Shown here one piece after another: positions 13,201 through 24,843 of a stretch of 64,000 nucleotides of DNA. The notes under the pieces are model-generated. The model did not search any database, had not been told where the DNA came from, and saw nothing but the letters and a program-made list of their open reading frames with translations. Position 1 is the stretch's first letter. Every line of letters begins with the position of its first letter. This DNA is from Euclidia mi (lineage: Eukaryota > Arthropoda > Insecta > Lepidoptera > Erebidae). Both the position numbers and the translations under genes were made by a program. The stretch is from contig OX123192.2 in the NCBI GenBank assembly GCA_944739405.2, positions 44,382,486 to 44,446,485 on the forward strand, written 5' to 3'.

Positions 13201-13647
13201 AATTCCAACAGATTAGAACAATATCGGCTACTTTAAAAATCTATTATACATTTTCTGTAACTTTTTCGATATTACCTACATAGTTTTATACTCAGATACA
13301 TTTTTGATGAACATGTTAAAATAACCTGGTACCACATAAACACAGTAGTCATATTTTTCGACCATTCATGGCTATATTCTTGGTGGAAGTACATTACCAA
13401 CGTTTGCAGTTGGTTGTTGCTGTTGGCTTCAGCATACTGTTGCAGATCGTTAAGATATGTAGTCGGTACTCATCCACCGGCTTGCTTTCGGCAACGTTGC
13501 TACTGGATCGTAGGGCAATCGTTCTCCGTCGTCAGCTGAACGGTGCAGTGACGGGCTTAGGCAGAATCATGGCATCACGATGAGGAGAATCTGGAACTTG
13601 CAATTGGATGTATTAGTATTGTGGGCGCAAATTTATCACACTTCTGA

Positions 13648-14457
13648 TGTCAGAATCAGGGAAGCTTCCTATAGTGTAGAGACAGTTTTGATAAATAAAA
13701 GAGACAACTATCAAATCATACTTTCATTTATTCAGTTTGGCACAAGGATGTATCTTTAGATTACGTCGTGATTCTACATTTACATTTACAGCCCAGTTCG
13801 CAAAGCAAAGACATAGAACCAAGAGAAAGAACGGGCAATAAAACTCTTGATCATTCTTTTCAATAACACTATATATATATATCAATAATTAACAAACAGT
13901 GGTACAGCCAATTTATATCAAATATCAATGTTGTGGGTAGTTTTATATTACTAGAAAGGTCTGTCTTACAACAGAACATAATAAGCATTATTTAGCATCA
14001 ATACAATTTACTAAATGTTTACCACAGGTATATACCTAATGAATCTCATTGATACGACTTGATCCACAGTATATTATTCTATCCTATATTACAATCTATA
14101 ATATCTCACAAACGATCAAACTACCCACAACACAATATCAATAAGATAATGATTACACTATCTTACATTGTTTCCTAGATGATGAAACAAAAGAACAAGC
14201 AACACAGAATATTGGAACACAGTGGCAATTAAATAGTCAGAACCATATCGTACCTGAGCCGTCGTCGAAGGAGAATAGGACGAGCTAGCCGAGCCTGTCG
14301 ACTTATATAGGTACACCTTATTTACACGTCTGACAGTTTAACTGTCAAACGTCATGTCAGTGTCATTTAGTTGCCACTATCCTCTTACATATTATGTATA
14401 AATACTTGGATATCAGTAATTTCAGCCCAAAGCCTAGATATTATTACATATCTGTCA
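13648..14457 (-). repeat. LTR, right copy (5' LTR of the minus-strand element)
   Basis: 810 bases, the partner of 8372-9181. On the minus strand it contains TATATAAG followed by a GC-rich stretch, a plausible pol II core promoter for the element. Confidence 0.85.
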
Positions 14458-15012
14458 CGCGCGTAAATTACGATTAGATAAAATATTTTATACAAACACC
14501 CTTACCCTCCTCAAGGAACATACATGCCAAATTAAATGTAACCTTCTTGCGGCCAGTAATTTTCACTGTAATGTGTCTGTCAGTCAGTCAGTAACGCAAG
14601 GATTTTCCATACACAGATTGAAGTGATTCCATTGAAAAAATAAAAGTTTTTGCACAAACTCAGAATCCCTTAACACCCTCTTCGGGGAAAATTTCCAAAA
14701 TAAATGTCTTTGTTTTCGCTAACGTCATTTGCGGATCCAATAAACAAAGAATGAAGTTGATCCCTTGAAGGCATAAACGGCAAATTATGACTCGCCTTTT
14801 TATCACTTAGGGTAAGAATTTCCAAAAAGACTTTCTTAGTGTTCACTAACTTCATTTAAAGAACCAATATATAAAGTTTGAAATTAATCCATTGAAGGAA
14901 TCAAAAGTATCATTCAAACTCTGAAAACCTTTTAAACCCGCTAAAGGCAGGTAGTTCTAAAAATCCTCTCTTAGTGCGCCCCTACACACCTCTAGGATCA
15001 TACATGCCAAAG
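14458..15012 (+). repeat. Repeat family A, middle segment
   Basis: Continues the copy begun at 8346. Contains 'gtctgtcagtcagtcagtaa', then a ~450-base module ('ggatccaataaacaaag', 'accaatatataaagtttgaa', 'cgcccctacacacctc') that is repeated in tandem at 17566-18133. It ends at 'catacatgccaaa', where the ISL2EU-like element begins. Confidence 0.65.
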
Positions 15013-17565
15013 GATGATGCCAGAGTTTCTATGAAATCCGGTCCCACCTTCCAATAGCTATGTGTGTTACATCGTTGGATAGGTAATTTTGAGCTGAATA
15101 AAAGTTACTATGGCGCCAAGTTCCAAATCTTAGTCCGTTCAGAGTTATTCTTTATTAAACATGGTTGTTTTATCAGTAGCCAAGCAATGATATTTTTACG
15201 TAATAATTGCATTTGTGCTTTATACACGTAGTGTAGATACTAACCTACGGTTATCAATTGCGTCACTGAGTCGCAAACCTTATGACAAAAAGTTAAACAG
15301 ATGTCCACATTGACAAAATGCTATTTTTTAACAAATAAAACAATAGCGTATTTTAAACCTTTACATTTATTTAATCATCGTTGTCTACAATGACGTTATT
15401 TAAAAATATGGCTGGGCCTACAAATCCCTCATGCCTGGCGTGTCCTAGGTACCAAATGATTGAAACGATATGCGCACAGGTCCCTACAGTACGTCGTCCC
15501 GTTATGCAGGTACAATATCTTTGGATAATATCGTTGTTGCGAATTAATAAGTAACAGTAGTACTTTTACTTTCATTCATGTCTATCCTTTGAAGGCGGGA
15601 CATGTTATTCATAACCACAGGCTTCTATATCATCCAAGCTGTCCTTAAATCCGCGATCCAAAATAAATACGTCATTAGTTTCAAGGAGACAGTGAATTGG
15701 ATGTTCACCATTATTCATAATATCGCTCATTATGTTTGCGTCTGTTTTTGTAGCAGCATGGGGCCCTGTGACGTCAATTATATAGCCATCCGTTGTGACT
15801 ATAACAAACGGCTTTAAAAGATTTTGAAACTTGTGTAAGCTATAAGACTGTCGTTGAAACAGGAAGTTCGAACTTTTATTTATATAAAGCTTTTGGTATC
15901 ATCCAGTTTCGACGTAAAATATCATCTTTATTTATATGGTCGAGCCCTAGGTGATGATCAACGTACTCATTGGTGAGACACTCACGAGCTATGGCCATCA
16001 ATCGCTCACGGTTTTGTCTCGACATATTGAATAAAGTCGCGAGCCTCTCATTTGGGTCACCGGTTCACAGCTTTGTTAGAAAGATACCTAAAGCAGTTCT
16101 AGGATTTTTACATCTCTGGCTCAATGATGGAGTTTGTTCCAACATCTCTTGGAATTGCTCAAACTACGGCCGGTCCAAAAGTGCATTTCTTCGCTAGTAA
16201 CAGCACCTATCGTGTTAAAATCTAACCTCGAACCTTTTGTACAGCTTTTCTCATAATGTCACTAATGTCACTGAATTGTGCTGCATTGAAGTCATGGGTG
16301 ACATTGCAATGTTGAGGTAATTCGTCCCAACTGTTACTCTCTAGGTGTTCTTGACAAACTCTGACGCTATTGGGGATGTACAGCTTGTGTTCACAGAAAG
16401 TGTGTATTTTTATGACTTCCGGTATTCTATGACGAGAGACATTACGACAGTTGAGGAAAATACAATGCCTAGCAGTGTTTGGTGCTCGTGAATACTCGGG
16501 AACGTGAATTGCTGTTGAAATTTGTGCTTGTGGCTCGTCGTTTGCTTCTTGAGGAGGAGGCAATGGAGGAGGTGGTCTGACTGCACTTTCAACTCTTTGC
16601 CAACATCGATGGCACACACTCCGCGTGTTGTCAAAAAAAACCTGTAAAAGAGTATACTTAATAAACACATTATTTCTTTTTATAGATACATCATAGTCTA
16701 AATATAAAGTACAGTAGTTAAGCTTAGTACTACGTGCGCTCAAACAACGCACACATAGACGTCCTCTCACCCACCGACACGGAATACACCGGAACTTAAA
16801 CTAGGAAACCGGATTCTTAAATGAGTGCGTGTTCGTGTGTGTGTGCGCATTGCTCGAGCGCGCGTAGTACTATGCTTAACTTCTGTAGTCTCTCTATTTT
16901 GTGTCTAGCGCAATATCTCTTGAAGTACTTACTTCCAACAATGCATTTTCCTGAATGTATGTTGCAAACTCTGGTCGCATTCTTGTAAGTTCATTAGTCA
17001 AAAGATGTTGCTGGTATCTTCCGCGATAGAATCCTCTACGATACATGGCACAGTTCCGTGAAACATCCATAGTATAGTAACAAACAATAGTCCAATCGAA
17101 AAGCACTTCAATAATCCTTAATACAAGCCGAATGTCAATTATAAACAGATACCAAAAAAGTCCAAGAGATAGCCGGGGTCAAATACAAAGAAACTGTAAA
17201 CGAACGGAATGAAAAGACGTAGTCACACACGTATTACAAACGAACGACTACCTGCGCTTGCGCGCACTCTCGCCGCCTATCCGTGCCGCTAACCAGTTTC
17301 ATTGTTCCAAGCATACTTAACGAGTGCGAGTGAGACAGACCGATAAAAAGGTTACCGTCTACACTACGTGTATAAAGCACAAATGCAATTATTACGTAAA
17401 AATAGCATTACTTGGCTACTGAATAAACTATCATGTTTATTAAAGAATAACTCTGAACGGAGTAAGATTTGGAACTTGGCGCCATAGTAACTTATATTCA
17501 GCTCAAAAATACCTATCTAACGATGTAACACACATAGCTATTGGAAGGTGGGACCGGAATTTGCA
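15013..17565 (-). mobile_element. ISL2EU-like DNA transposon with ~220-bp inverted ends
   Basis: The left end (about 15038-15260) and right end (about 17330-17555) are inverted copies. Both outer ends carry CCGGTCCCACCTTCCAATAG and continue through matching blocks such as 'catcgttggataggtaattt' and 'tacgtaataattgcatttgt' with few differences. The interior encodes a broken DDE transposase on the minus strand. The element interrupts repeat family A between 'catacatgccaaa' on the left and 'tttacacctacttgcgctc' on the right. The extreme ends (GGATG/CATCC) and the target duplication are not clear. Confidence 0.75.
15370..17070 (-). pseudogene. Transposase pseudogene, ISL2EU / DDE_4 type
   Basis: Exon 1 begins at 17070 (MDVSRN) and ends at 16933 before GTAAGT. 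Exon 2 opens at 16641 after TTTTACAG with a Cys-rich start (CHRCWQRV) and a HCIFLNC...C..H region like the zinc-binding N-terminus of these transposases. Downstream, in other frames, come the EEMHFWTG block, the NPRTALGIFLTKL and NERLATLFNMS blocks, the TDGYIIDVTGPHAATKTDA block with the first catalytic Asp, DRGFKD with the second, and a terminal GTCAHIVSIIWYLGHAR block. There is a frameshift near 16235, a stop after FLTKL, a stop near 15605 and an apparent internal deletion after the PPSKDRHE block. It is inactive. Confidence 0.7.
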
Positions 17566-18133
17566 TCCTCTTTACACCTACTTGCGCTCAGTAGTTTCAG
17601 CTGTAGCGTGTCTGTCAGTCAGTCAGTAACGCAAAGATTTTATATATACAGACAGATTGTAGTGATTTCATTGAAAAATAGAAGGCTTTACACAAACTCT
17701 GACTCCCTTTTCTATCCTTTTAGGCGGAAAATTTCCTAAATAAATGTCTTTGTGTTCACTAACGTCATTTGCAGATCCAATAAACAAAGTATGAAGTTAA
17801 TCCCTTGAAGGCGTAAAAAGGTTTGATACTAATTCTGACTCCGTATTTTAACCACTAAGGGTAAGCTTTTCATAAAGTATTCTTTAACTTCATTTGAGGA
17901 ACCAATATATAAAGTTTGAAATTAATCCATTTAGGGAATTACCAAAAAGTTTCATACAAATTCTGACAACCAGTTTAACTCTTTTAGGGGAGGAATTTTC
18001 AAAAATTATCTTTTAGTGCACCCCTACACACCCAAGGAACATACATGCTAAATTTCACCGACTTGCACTCAGTTGTTTCGGCTGTAGCGTGTATGTCAGT
18101 CAGTCAGTACCAAGGATTTTATATATTAAGATT
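17566..18133 (+). repeat. Repeat family A, right segment
   Basis: Carries a second copy of the ~450-base module seen at 14570-15012 and ends 'ttatatattaagat', the usual family-A terminus. It contains two GTCAGTCAGTCAGTA blocks, so the original element was internally duplicated before the two insertions split it. Confidence 0.65.
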
Positions 18134-18156
18134 ACCTATACAAATAAATAATATTT

Positions 18157-18402
18157 GACTTCCTCCGTGGTCCAGTGGATAGCGTATGCGTCTGCTACAC
18201 GGGAGGTATCGGGTTCGATTCCCGGGTCGGGCAAAAGTGTTACTGATTTCTTCCGGATTCTCAGTAGCACGGAGTCTGCCAATGTGCCCGGTAACGGCAA
18301 TAAGCTCGCCCCCTATTACGTGGGACCTAATATGCTACATGGCGAAATATAGGTGTAATATTACACCTCTGCCTACGCTTCCGGGGATACAGGCGTGAGA
18401 CT
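18157..18402 (+). repeat. tRNA-derived SINE-2, copy 1
   Basis: Head 'cctccgtggtccagtggat' (A-box region) and 'cgggttcgattcccgggtcg' (B-box region), body 'agcacggagtctgcc', 'ctcgccccctattacg' and 'ggggatacaggcgtgaga'. Further copies lie at 37933-38176 and 40580-40845 (both +) and 60428-60695 (-). Confidence 0.8.
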
Positions 18403-18739
18403 TTAAAAAACCAAACAATCTGCCTGTAATCTCAAAATAACTGTATTGCATATTGTTGCTAACCCATTTGTAGTACCCCAATGATTTTTTTAGATTGTTT
18501 TTCTTTCTGTCTATTTATTTAGGGTAATCTTAAATGTGTATTTTACTAAAGTGAAAACTCTCGAGAAAACTATGAAAATTTCATTTAGGCGTAGCTGCTT
18601 GCAAAAGCTAGTTAAAATTAAATTAGTTAAGGATGCCGTACCAGTGTACATTTGTATATCTCAGGGAAATGGTTAAAAAAAACTAAAATAAATTATCCAA
18701 GTTCAAAAACCCTTTCTTAGTACTTTTAGGTTAAAAAAT

Positions 18740-19075
18740 GAGAGAAGCATTGGCCTGCAGTTGAACAAAGCAGATAACGATAAAAGGAGATGCGGTGTTG
18801 CGTTCCCGTCCTCACTATCCTCTGCGGCCGCTGGGTGTTTTGGCGGCGGAGCCCAACACCTTCATCCGCCGCCAAGGGAGTTTTGTTCGGGGCCCGCCTG
18901 ACCATCTGGCGGGCCAATACACGTCGGGGGGTTGCGAGGAATGATTCAGTGATACCCGACCCTCCAACACATGGCTACATGAGCAACACGGGTTGGTTTT
19001 TAGTCAGTAAGAGTCTGACAGTCCCCTTCGCCCTTCTCCCAGGGCAGAGGACTCCATGAAGATTTTCCAACCCGA
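18740..19075 (+). repeat. GC-rich LINE/SINE-like fragment
   Basis: Contains 'gagatgcggtgttgcgttcc' and 'ctatcctctgcggccg', blocks also seen in the GC-rich segment at 58780-59215, then 'gtcagtaagagtctgacag' typical of lepidopteran retroelement ends. It is much more GC-rich than its surroundings. Small open frames over it look incidental. Confidence 0.4.
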
Positions 19076-19599
19076 CACCAAAACAAAAGCAGATAACTGA
19101 TAAAAAGTGCTAACCTGCTTAAAAATAAATAAAAATAGCAAAATAACGGTTCGTAAGTAACGGTAAGTATTTTGGCTTCTATTGGTCATGTAAAGAACCA
19201 TCATCAAATTTTTCTTTCGGTATAAATGCCACGTATCTTTGTTTCGAGTAATCGATATTTCCAGTTACAAGTTTAAATTCTCATATTATCATTTTTGTCT
19301 TTACAGCTGAAAGTCAACGAACAGAAGTAAATCAAATGTTGCGTATAATGCGACATCATACTTTGAACTACAGCGTGTATCGCGCTGTCCCGATCACCGT
19401 ACAAGCTACTCTAGGCATCGTTTCATTCGCCATCATCAATTGTATGACCATCTATAAAATAAAAAGCTACTAGAACTTTAAAAATTATTCAGACAGTTTT
19501 ATTCTGCATTTTAGTACTAAATTTAGTATATTTTTAGTGGGTAATTCAAATATTAGACGTCTCAACTTTGCCACCACTAGTTTATGATGGTGACATCAT

Positions 19600-20445
19600 A
19601 GATATGTTCCCAGTTGCGAAACCACGTCACTCAAACTAGCAAAAAGATTACCGGTACTCTACGTGCTATCAATCGCCTAAGGAACTTCCTGCCATTCAAA
19701 ACTAAGACAATGCTTGTGCAAACTTTGGTATTTCCCTTGATCGACTATGGTTAATTATGCTACTATGACTTGAATGCAGATCTTCTTTACAAACTTGACC
19801 GTCTCCTCAAAAACTGCATTCGATTTATTTTCAATCTTCGCAAGTATGACCACGTGACTACTTATCTTTCCCAGTTAAAGTGGCTTCCTCTTCGTCAAAG
19901 ACGCAGTCTGCGTACTCTCATTACTCTCTATTTTATCCTTATGTCTCCCAATACTCCCAACTATTTAAGTTCTTATTTCCAGTACTAATGCAGCAACCAC
20001 GATCGTAATCTTCGTTCATCTAATAACCTTCTCCTCCTCTGTCCTTAACATAGATCTTCTTTCATCCATTCTTCTTTTCCTAGTCAAGCTATTCTTCTTT
20101 GGAATGACCTTCCTCTCGAAATCAGGACGTACACTACTAGGTATTGCTTTAAGACAAAGGTAAAGCAGCTTTTATTGGCTAAGTTAGCAGAAATATCATA
20201 ACAGTATATCTACTTATGCATTTCTATATTCTATGTATGTATGTATGTATTATTATGATTTAATTTTGTTTAATGTATGCGTATCCATCATATCTATTAT
20301 ATATATGTTAAAGTCAAACTCCGCTTTATAGAATACACCTACGATAAATCTCTGCACCACTCTAAGGTAGACTGGAAGAAAATGCCTAAGGCATCAAGTC
20401 CATCTTTATACGCTATGTGTGTATATAAAGTTAATAAATACATAC
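19600..20445 (+). mobile_element. 5'-truncated Daphne/CR1-like LINE
   Basis: Encodes, with stops and frame breaks, the C-terminus of the same ORF2 as the LINE at 30277-33234: the LDRLLKNCIRFIFNLRKYDH and WLPLRQRRSLRTL blocks are nearly identical. The 3' UTR holds 'atgcctaaggcatcaagtcc' and ends in an AATAAATA-type tail. It lies just after exon 4 of the Gr pseudogene. Confidence 0.75.
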
Positions 20446-20859
20446 ACAGGGTAATTTTTTATGCAGTTCGGATATTTTTTTCTGTGGTTCTATATCAATA
20501 ATAGAACACATTTCCATAAATAAATTTTTACTTTTTTATCCCACAAAATCCGAGTAAAAATAACCGAGAAACAAGAAAATCATAGACACAACGTTATTCG
20601 TTGCAATAATACTACCAAACACGCGCGCGATACTACAGGGTACGGGACGCAGGATGCAGGACGCGGGGTGTGGGGCGTGGTAAAGGACAACAATCCACGA
20701 GCCAGCCGCGCGCCAGTCAACTCGGGCGCATCGAGAAAGTGGCACGTGTCGCAATTTCGCGCAAGCGCGGTTTTTTAGTGGTAGGGCCACGCTGTTTACA
20801 GCACGAATGGGCCGACTCGACCGGGGCAGTAGCACCCTCCCACAGAAGATCGACGTAAA

Positions 20860-23800
20860 GTAACAGTATGTTCTATGCTGTTGCGTTTCGTTCGGTGGGT
20901 GGGAGAGCCGGAGGCCCAACCATACCCTCCCCATCCTCTCTTCATTGCCCATATGGGGAAGGAGGAGAGGATGAGAAGGATTAGCTGAGGGGGCAGTTAC
21001 CGCAGCATTCGTGGGATCAGTAGAGTATCCGTGGAGTCATTGTGTGGGTAGTGTGAGTCGACTCGCCGGCCAGGGAGACCCGTAGAAACGGTGGTGCCGC
21101 TGGCCGCCCGCGGCATAGTGTAGGGGCCCAACTGGGACTAACCATCTCAGGAGGCTGCCCCACCAGGCCGCGCATAATCTCGGGGTGGCTCGTCGTGCCG
21201 TTTGGTGACCGGACGGTGGGACCCGGCGACCACTTCCGGAAGGGTTCTTCTTCTATGGCAGCTCCAAGAAATGGTTCCGGTCAAACAGCGGCGTCTTCGT
21301 TCCCCACCAACTCACTTTTTGAGGTGCAGTCCGCTAACATCCGTGGACTCCATTCGAACCTCAACGCCGTCCACCATCATCTAGAGACGGCCCGACCGGC
21401 CATGCTTTTCTTGACCGAGACTCAACTACGTCGTCCTGACGACACGACTTATTTGCATTATCCCGGTTATGCACTGGAGGATAACTTCCACGCAAAAGCC
21501 GGGGTATGTTTGTTCGTCAGAGCAGATATTTGCCGTCGACGTCTACGCTGCCTAGCGGACCCGTCCTTTTCTGTCCTATGGGTGCACGTAAGTCTGGGTT
21601 CATTGGCCCGGATTTACGTGTGCCTTTACCGTTCCCATACCGGAGATGCCGAGACAACTCGACTGTTTGACTACTTAAGTCAGGCAGCAGATAATGCGCA
21701 AGAGCAGTTCCCGACCGCCGAGTTGGTCTTTTTGGGAGATTTCAATGCCCACCATGAGACCTGGCTGGGCTCTTCCAAAACGGACCACAAGGGACGAGCT
21801 GCTCACGCATTCGCTCTAACGCATGACTCAACTGGTACTCCAGCCCACCAGGATACCAGATATGTCGGGTCAAGCGCCCTCGTTGTTAGACCTTGTGCTG
21901 ACGAGTAACCCGGCCCAGTACAGTGTGACGGTACAAGCCCCTTTGGGTTCCTCCGACCACTGTCTGGTTCGCACTACAGTGCCATTCGCTTCACCTCCAC
22001 AATTAGTGAAGGCAAAGCGACGCTTGTGGCACTACTCGTCAGCGGATTGGGATGGCTTGCGAGACTATTATGCGTCCATCCCGTGGTCTCAACACTGCTT
22101 TGGTGGCAGGAATCTGTCGGAGAGTGCGTCTGCTGTTGCTGGGGAAATCATCTTGGGTATGGAATATTATATTCCATTCACTGACGTCTCCAGCAGTAGC
22201 GGAGTACGGCCGTGGTTCGATCGCGAGTGCGCCGATGCTGTTAAACAAAAACAGTCGGCTTACCGCGCTTGGATCAGGGCTCGGTCTCGTCGCGATCCGA
22301 ATGTCCATCTCATCAAGGCAGCCTATAATAGAGCCACCAAGGTCTGCAAGAGGGCATACATAAGAGCGGATGCACAGCGCATTGCACGGTTTGGTCAAGA
22401 ACTCTTGTCGCACCCCACGGGCAGCCGAGGATACTGGCGATTGGCCAAAGCCGTGCAATCTAATTTCTGCTAGCCTTCACTGCCGCCGTTGCGATGCCCT
22501 GATGGATCACTGGCCCATTGGTTGCAAGAGAAAGCTGACCTGCTTGTCAATCTCTTTGCGGCCAACTCCCAAATCGATGATCGTAGTGTGCAGCCGCCTT
22601 CGATTCCCTACTGCGGCCACTCCATGCCTGATATTAAAATCAGGCAATGCGATGTTCGCGCGACACTGCGATCTCTCGATGTCCGGCAAGCCAGTGGACC
22701 TGACGGAATACCAGCGGTTGTGCTTAGGAAATGCGCAGCCAAGTTGTCTCCAATGCTTACACGCCTGTATCGCCTATCATATGCCTCTGGCGTAGTGCTG
22801 CAGGCTTGGAAAGAGGCGAACGTACAACCGATTCCCAAGAAAGGGGATCGTTCTGATCCGGGCAACTATCCACCCATTGCTATCACCCCTATCCTCTGCA
22901 AGGTGTTTGAACGTTTAATCAACAACCAAATCGTTCGCTACCTAGAAGATCACTCTCTCATCAGTGATCGTCAGTCTGGCTTCAGACCGAAACGATTAAC
23001 GGGTGATCTTCTAGCGTATGTCAGTCACCTTTGGGGTGAGGCGATGGACAGGCATGGGGAGTCGTTGGCTATTAGTCTCGACATCTCCAAAGCCTTCAAT
23101 AGAGTCTGGCATCGTGCGCTTCTTTCCAAGCTTCCAGCCTACGGCTTGCTGCCTCGATTGTGCAACTGGGTTGCCAGCTTCCTGCATGAGCGCTGTATAC
23201 GTGTTCTTTGTGAACGTGAGTCATCGAAGTTTCTCCAGGTGAATGCTGGTGTGCTTCAGGGGTCCGTGTTATCGTCCACGCTTTTTCTTCTGCATATCAA
23301 TGATATGCTCACTTTTGGGGGCATACATTGCTATGCAGATGACAGTACTGTACATGGGCGATATCTCGGACACCCTGCGGCTAAGCAAACCGATACTGAG
23401 GAGTATAGGCGAACACTTGTTGCTGCGCTTGATCGGGTTCTGAATTGCATCTCGCATTGGGTTGATGAGAACCTGGTCGAGTTCAACGCCAAGAAAACAC
23501 AGGTGTGCGAATTCTCAGCCAAGGCATCTCCATTCCTTCCCCATCCCTCTCTTCTGGACACTTCTCTTCACTTCTCTTCCACTACCGATTCAAGACAGCC
23601 TCAATATCCTGGGTATGGACATACGCAGAAATCTCAACCAGAAGAACTACATCGAGGGTGTCATCAAATCCGCATCTCAGAAACTCGGAGTCCTGAACAA
23701 GGTGAGGAGGTTTTTCACGCCGGAGCAGTTGTGTCTGTTATACAAGACCCAGGTTCGCTCCTGCGTGGAATACTGCTCTCACCTTTGGAATGGCTCCGCT

Positions 23801-24318
23801 CAGTACTTATTGGACGCCCTCGATAGGTTACAATGGCGTGCTGTCCGTATCATCGGGGATCCAGAGGCCACTAAGACTCTTGAATCACTGCAATTACGCA
23901 GAGACGTGGCCTCAATGGCTGTCTTCTACCGCATCTATCACGGTGAGTGCTCCGAAGAGCTCTTTCAACTAATCCCACCCTCTCCTTTCCTATCCAGAAT
24001 GACACGTGCTGGGATGAGGTGCCACTCTTACACGGTAAAACAGATACTGTCACGCACCAAACGGTTCGGCGCCTCTTATCTCTGCCGCACCATTAAGATG
24101 TGGAACTCTTTACCAGTCCACGTGTTGCCCTCCACTTATGATCCCGGATCCTTTAAGCGGGGCGTGAAAAAGCTTTACTCAAGGCCGTCAAGGTGAGGGC
24201 CATCATGCCATAATGCTATGCTGGCTGCTGGGATGATAGCCATCACTATGGGACTTCCCTGACTGCTTAGCATCAGGCAGCATGGAGTCAATTTGTTCGG
24301 CAGAAAAAAAAAAAAAAA
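20860..24318 (+). mobile_element. APE-type non-LTR retrotransposon (LINE-A)
   Basis: A GC-rich 5' leader ('gttgcgtttcgttcggtggg') precedes an endonuclease-RT frame and a 3' end with a run of about 16 A residues at 24303-24318. The sequence after the poly-A returns to the host transposon. No ORF1 is seen between 20860 and 21195. The start is approximate, since the host transposon's left part is also GC-rich. The clade is not resolved (Jockey/CR1/R1-like group). Confidence 0.7.
21195..24196 (+). pseudogene. LINE-A endonuclease/reverse transcriptase, frameshifted
   Basis: The first frame (21195-21908) holds the AP-endonuclease N-terminal half: an SANIRGL block, FLTETQL (catalytic Glu) and LGDFNAHH. 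The frame shifts near 21830 to one with SLLDLVLTSNP and SSDHCLV (catalytic Asp-His). An in-frame TAG follows at about 22471. The RT domain (22489-23560) has LDISKAFNRVWH, GVLQGSVLS and the catalytic CYADDST box intact. A third break near 23590 moves the C-terminal region (NKVRRFFTPEQLCLLYKTQV, then an EYCSHLWNGS block) into another frame ending at 24196. With two frameshifts and a stop the copy is dead, though its codons are otherwise well preserved. The family reverse-transcribes its own RNA at a nicked target. Confidence 0.8.
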
Positions 24319-24354
24319 TAGCGCCGACGCACTCGCCAGTCGTACGTTGTTAGA

Positions 24355-24843
24355 ATGACGTCCCAACGATTTTCACATCGCAAGTGCTACGAAATGGTAC
24401 TAGTTTATTTACTCAGTGGTGAAAGCCTTCGTGCAGCTAGAACAATGTACAAACAAGAAAGTGTACCTCGTATGCGAGCTCAAGGCGTAAACAACCCAGT
24501 AGTAGTTCCTAGTGAACGGACTATTTTAGCGGCCAACCAAAGGCTTTTGGAACATGGCCAGCTCACGACCCCTAGCCATTCACTAGCGTATGGCAGACCT
24601 CGCCTGGCTACTGACGTCGAAGACTTGATCTTCGAATTCTTTGAAAAGGATCCACGAGCCATCACATACGATGCAGCACGTCGCTTCGGTGTGAGCCAGC
24701 CCGCAGTGTGGAGACTGTTAAACGCAGCCGGTCTCCATCCGTACCACTACCAGCCGGTACAACATCTTCAGGAAGTAGACCAAGTACCACGACGAGTCTT
24801 GTGTGAATGGCTTATTAATCATCCCGAAGCGAACATCCTATAG
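24355..24843 (+). pseudogene. Transposase N-terminal fragment (DUF4817 / HTH)
   Basis: 162 codons starting MTSQRFSHRKCYEMVLVYLL. The order is that of DUF4817-type insect transposases: an N-terminal helix-turn-helix with RAARTMYKQ, a linker with YGRPRLATDVEDLI, a second HTH (RRFGVSQPAVWRLLNAAGLH) and then HPYHYQPVQHL. The frame ends at TAG exactly before a TDEAR block that would hold the first catalytic Asp of the DDE domain. The rest of the domain is absent, with only about 290 bases left before the right terminus. DNA-binding specificity might remain but catalysis cannot. Confidence 0.7.

Larger units (their letters stand above)
8372..14457 (-). mobile_element. Non-coding LTR retrotransposon (LARD-like), recent
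   Basis: Two 810-base direct repeats (8372-9181 and 13648-14457) bound a 4466-base interior. They start TGTCAG and end CTGTCA, and are flanked by a 4-base duplication CGCG at 8368-8371 and 14458-14461. By eye the repeats differ at one base (C at 9076 against T in the other copy), which implies recent insertion. The minus orientation is suggested by TATATAAG about 165 bases into the repeat on that strand, an AATAAA towards its far end, and a TTTGCGCCCACAAT leader just inside the right repeat that could be a primer site. The interior has no frame resembling gag, protease, RT or integrase, so movement would need proteins from another element. It holds a 12-base tandem array. Confidence 0.8.
3558..19473 (+). 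pseudogene. Gustatory receptor (7TM chemoreceptor) pseudogene
   Basis: A decayed paralogue of the intact receptor at 25828-28066. Exon 1 is about 3558-4205, exon 2 6346-6423 (78 nt, open), exon 3 8041-8190 and exon 4 19307-19473 (167 nt, open, ends TAG). Exon lengths and phases match the intact gene (651, 78, 151, 167). Splice sites survive: GTACAT after exon 1, GTAAGT after exons 2 and 3, and good AG acceptors. The lesions are a frameshift near 3670-3676 where one frame ends in TGA, a frame break near 3955-3970, another near 4105 (GAGAACTTAATT), an in-frame TGA in exon 3 about 16 bases in, and a one-base loss near 8115. Shared motifs include the NRYFAC and GIDNLP blocks. Intron 3 is 11,116 bases, filled by nested transposons, against 355 in the paralogue. 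Loss of function is inferred. The gene family call rests on similarity to the neighbour and the insect Gr layout. Confidence 0.8.

Noticed and set aside
20536..20952. 138-codon minus-strand frame
   Set aside because: It lies across the GC-rich host transposon and the LINE-A leader, antisense to them, and has no recognisable motif. Composition explains the open frame.
21195..24196. Functional host gene of endonuclease/reverse-transcriptase type
   Set aside because: It ends in poly-A, interrupts another transposon and has two frameshifts and a stop. It is a retrotransposon copy.
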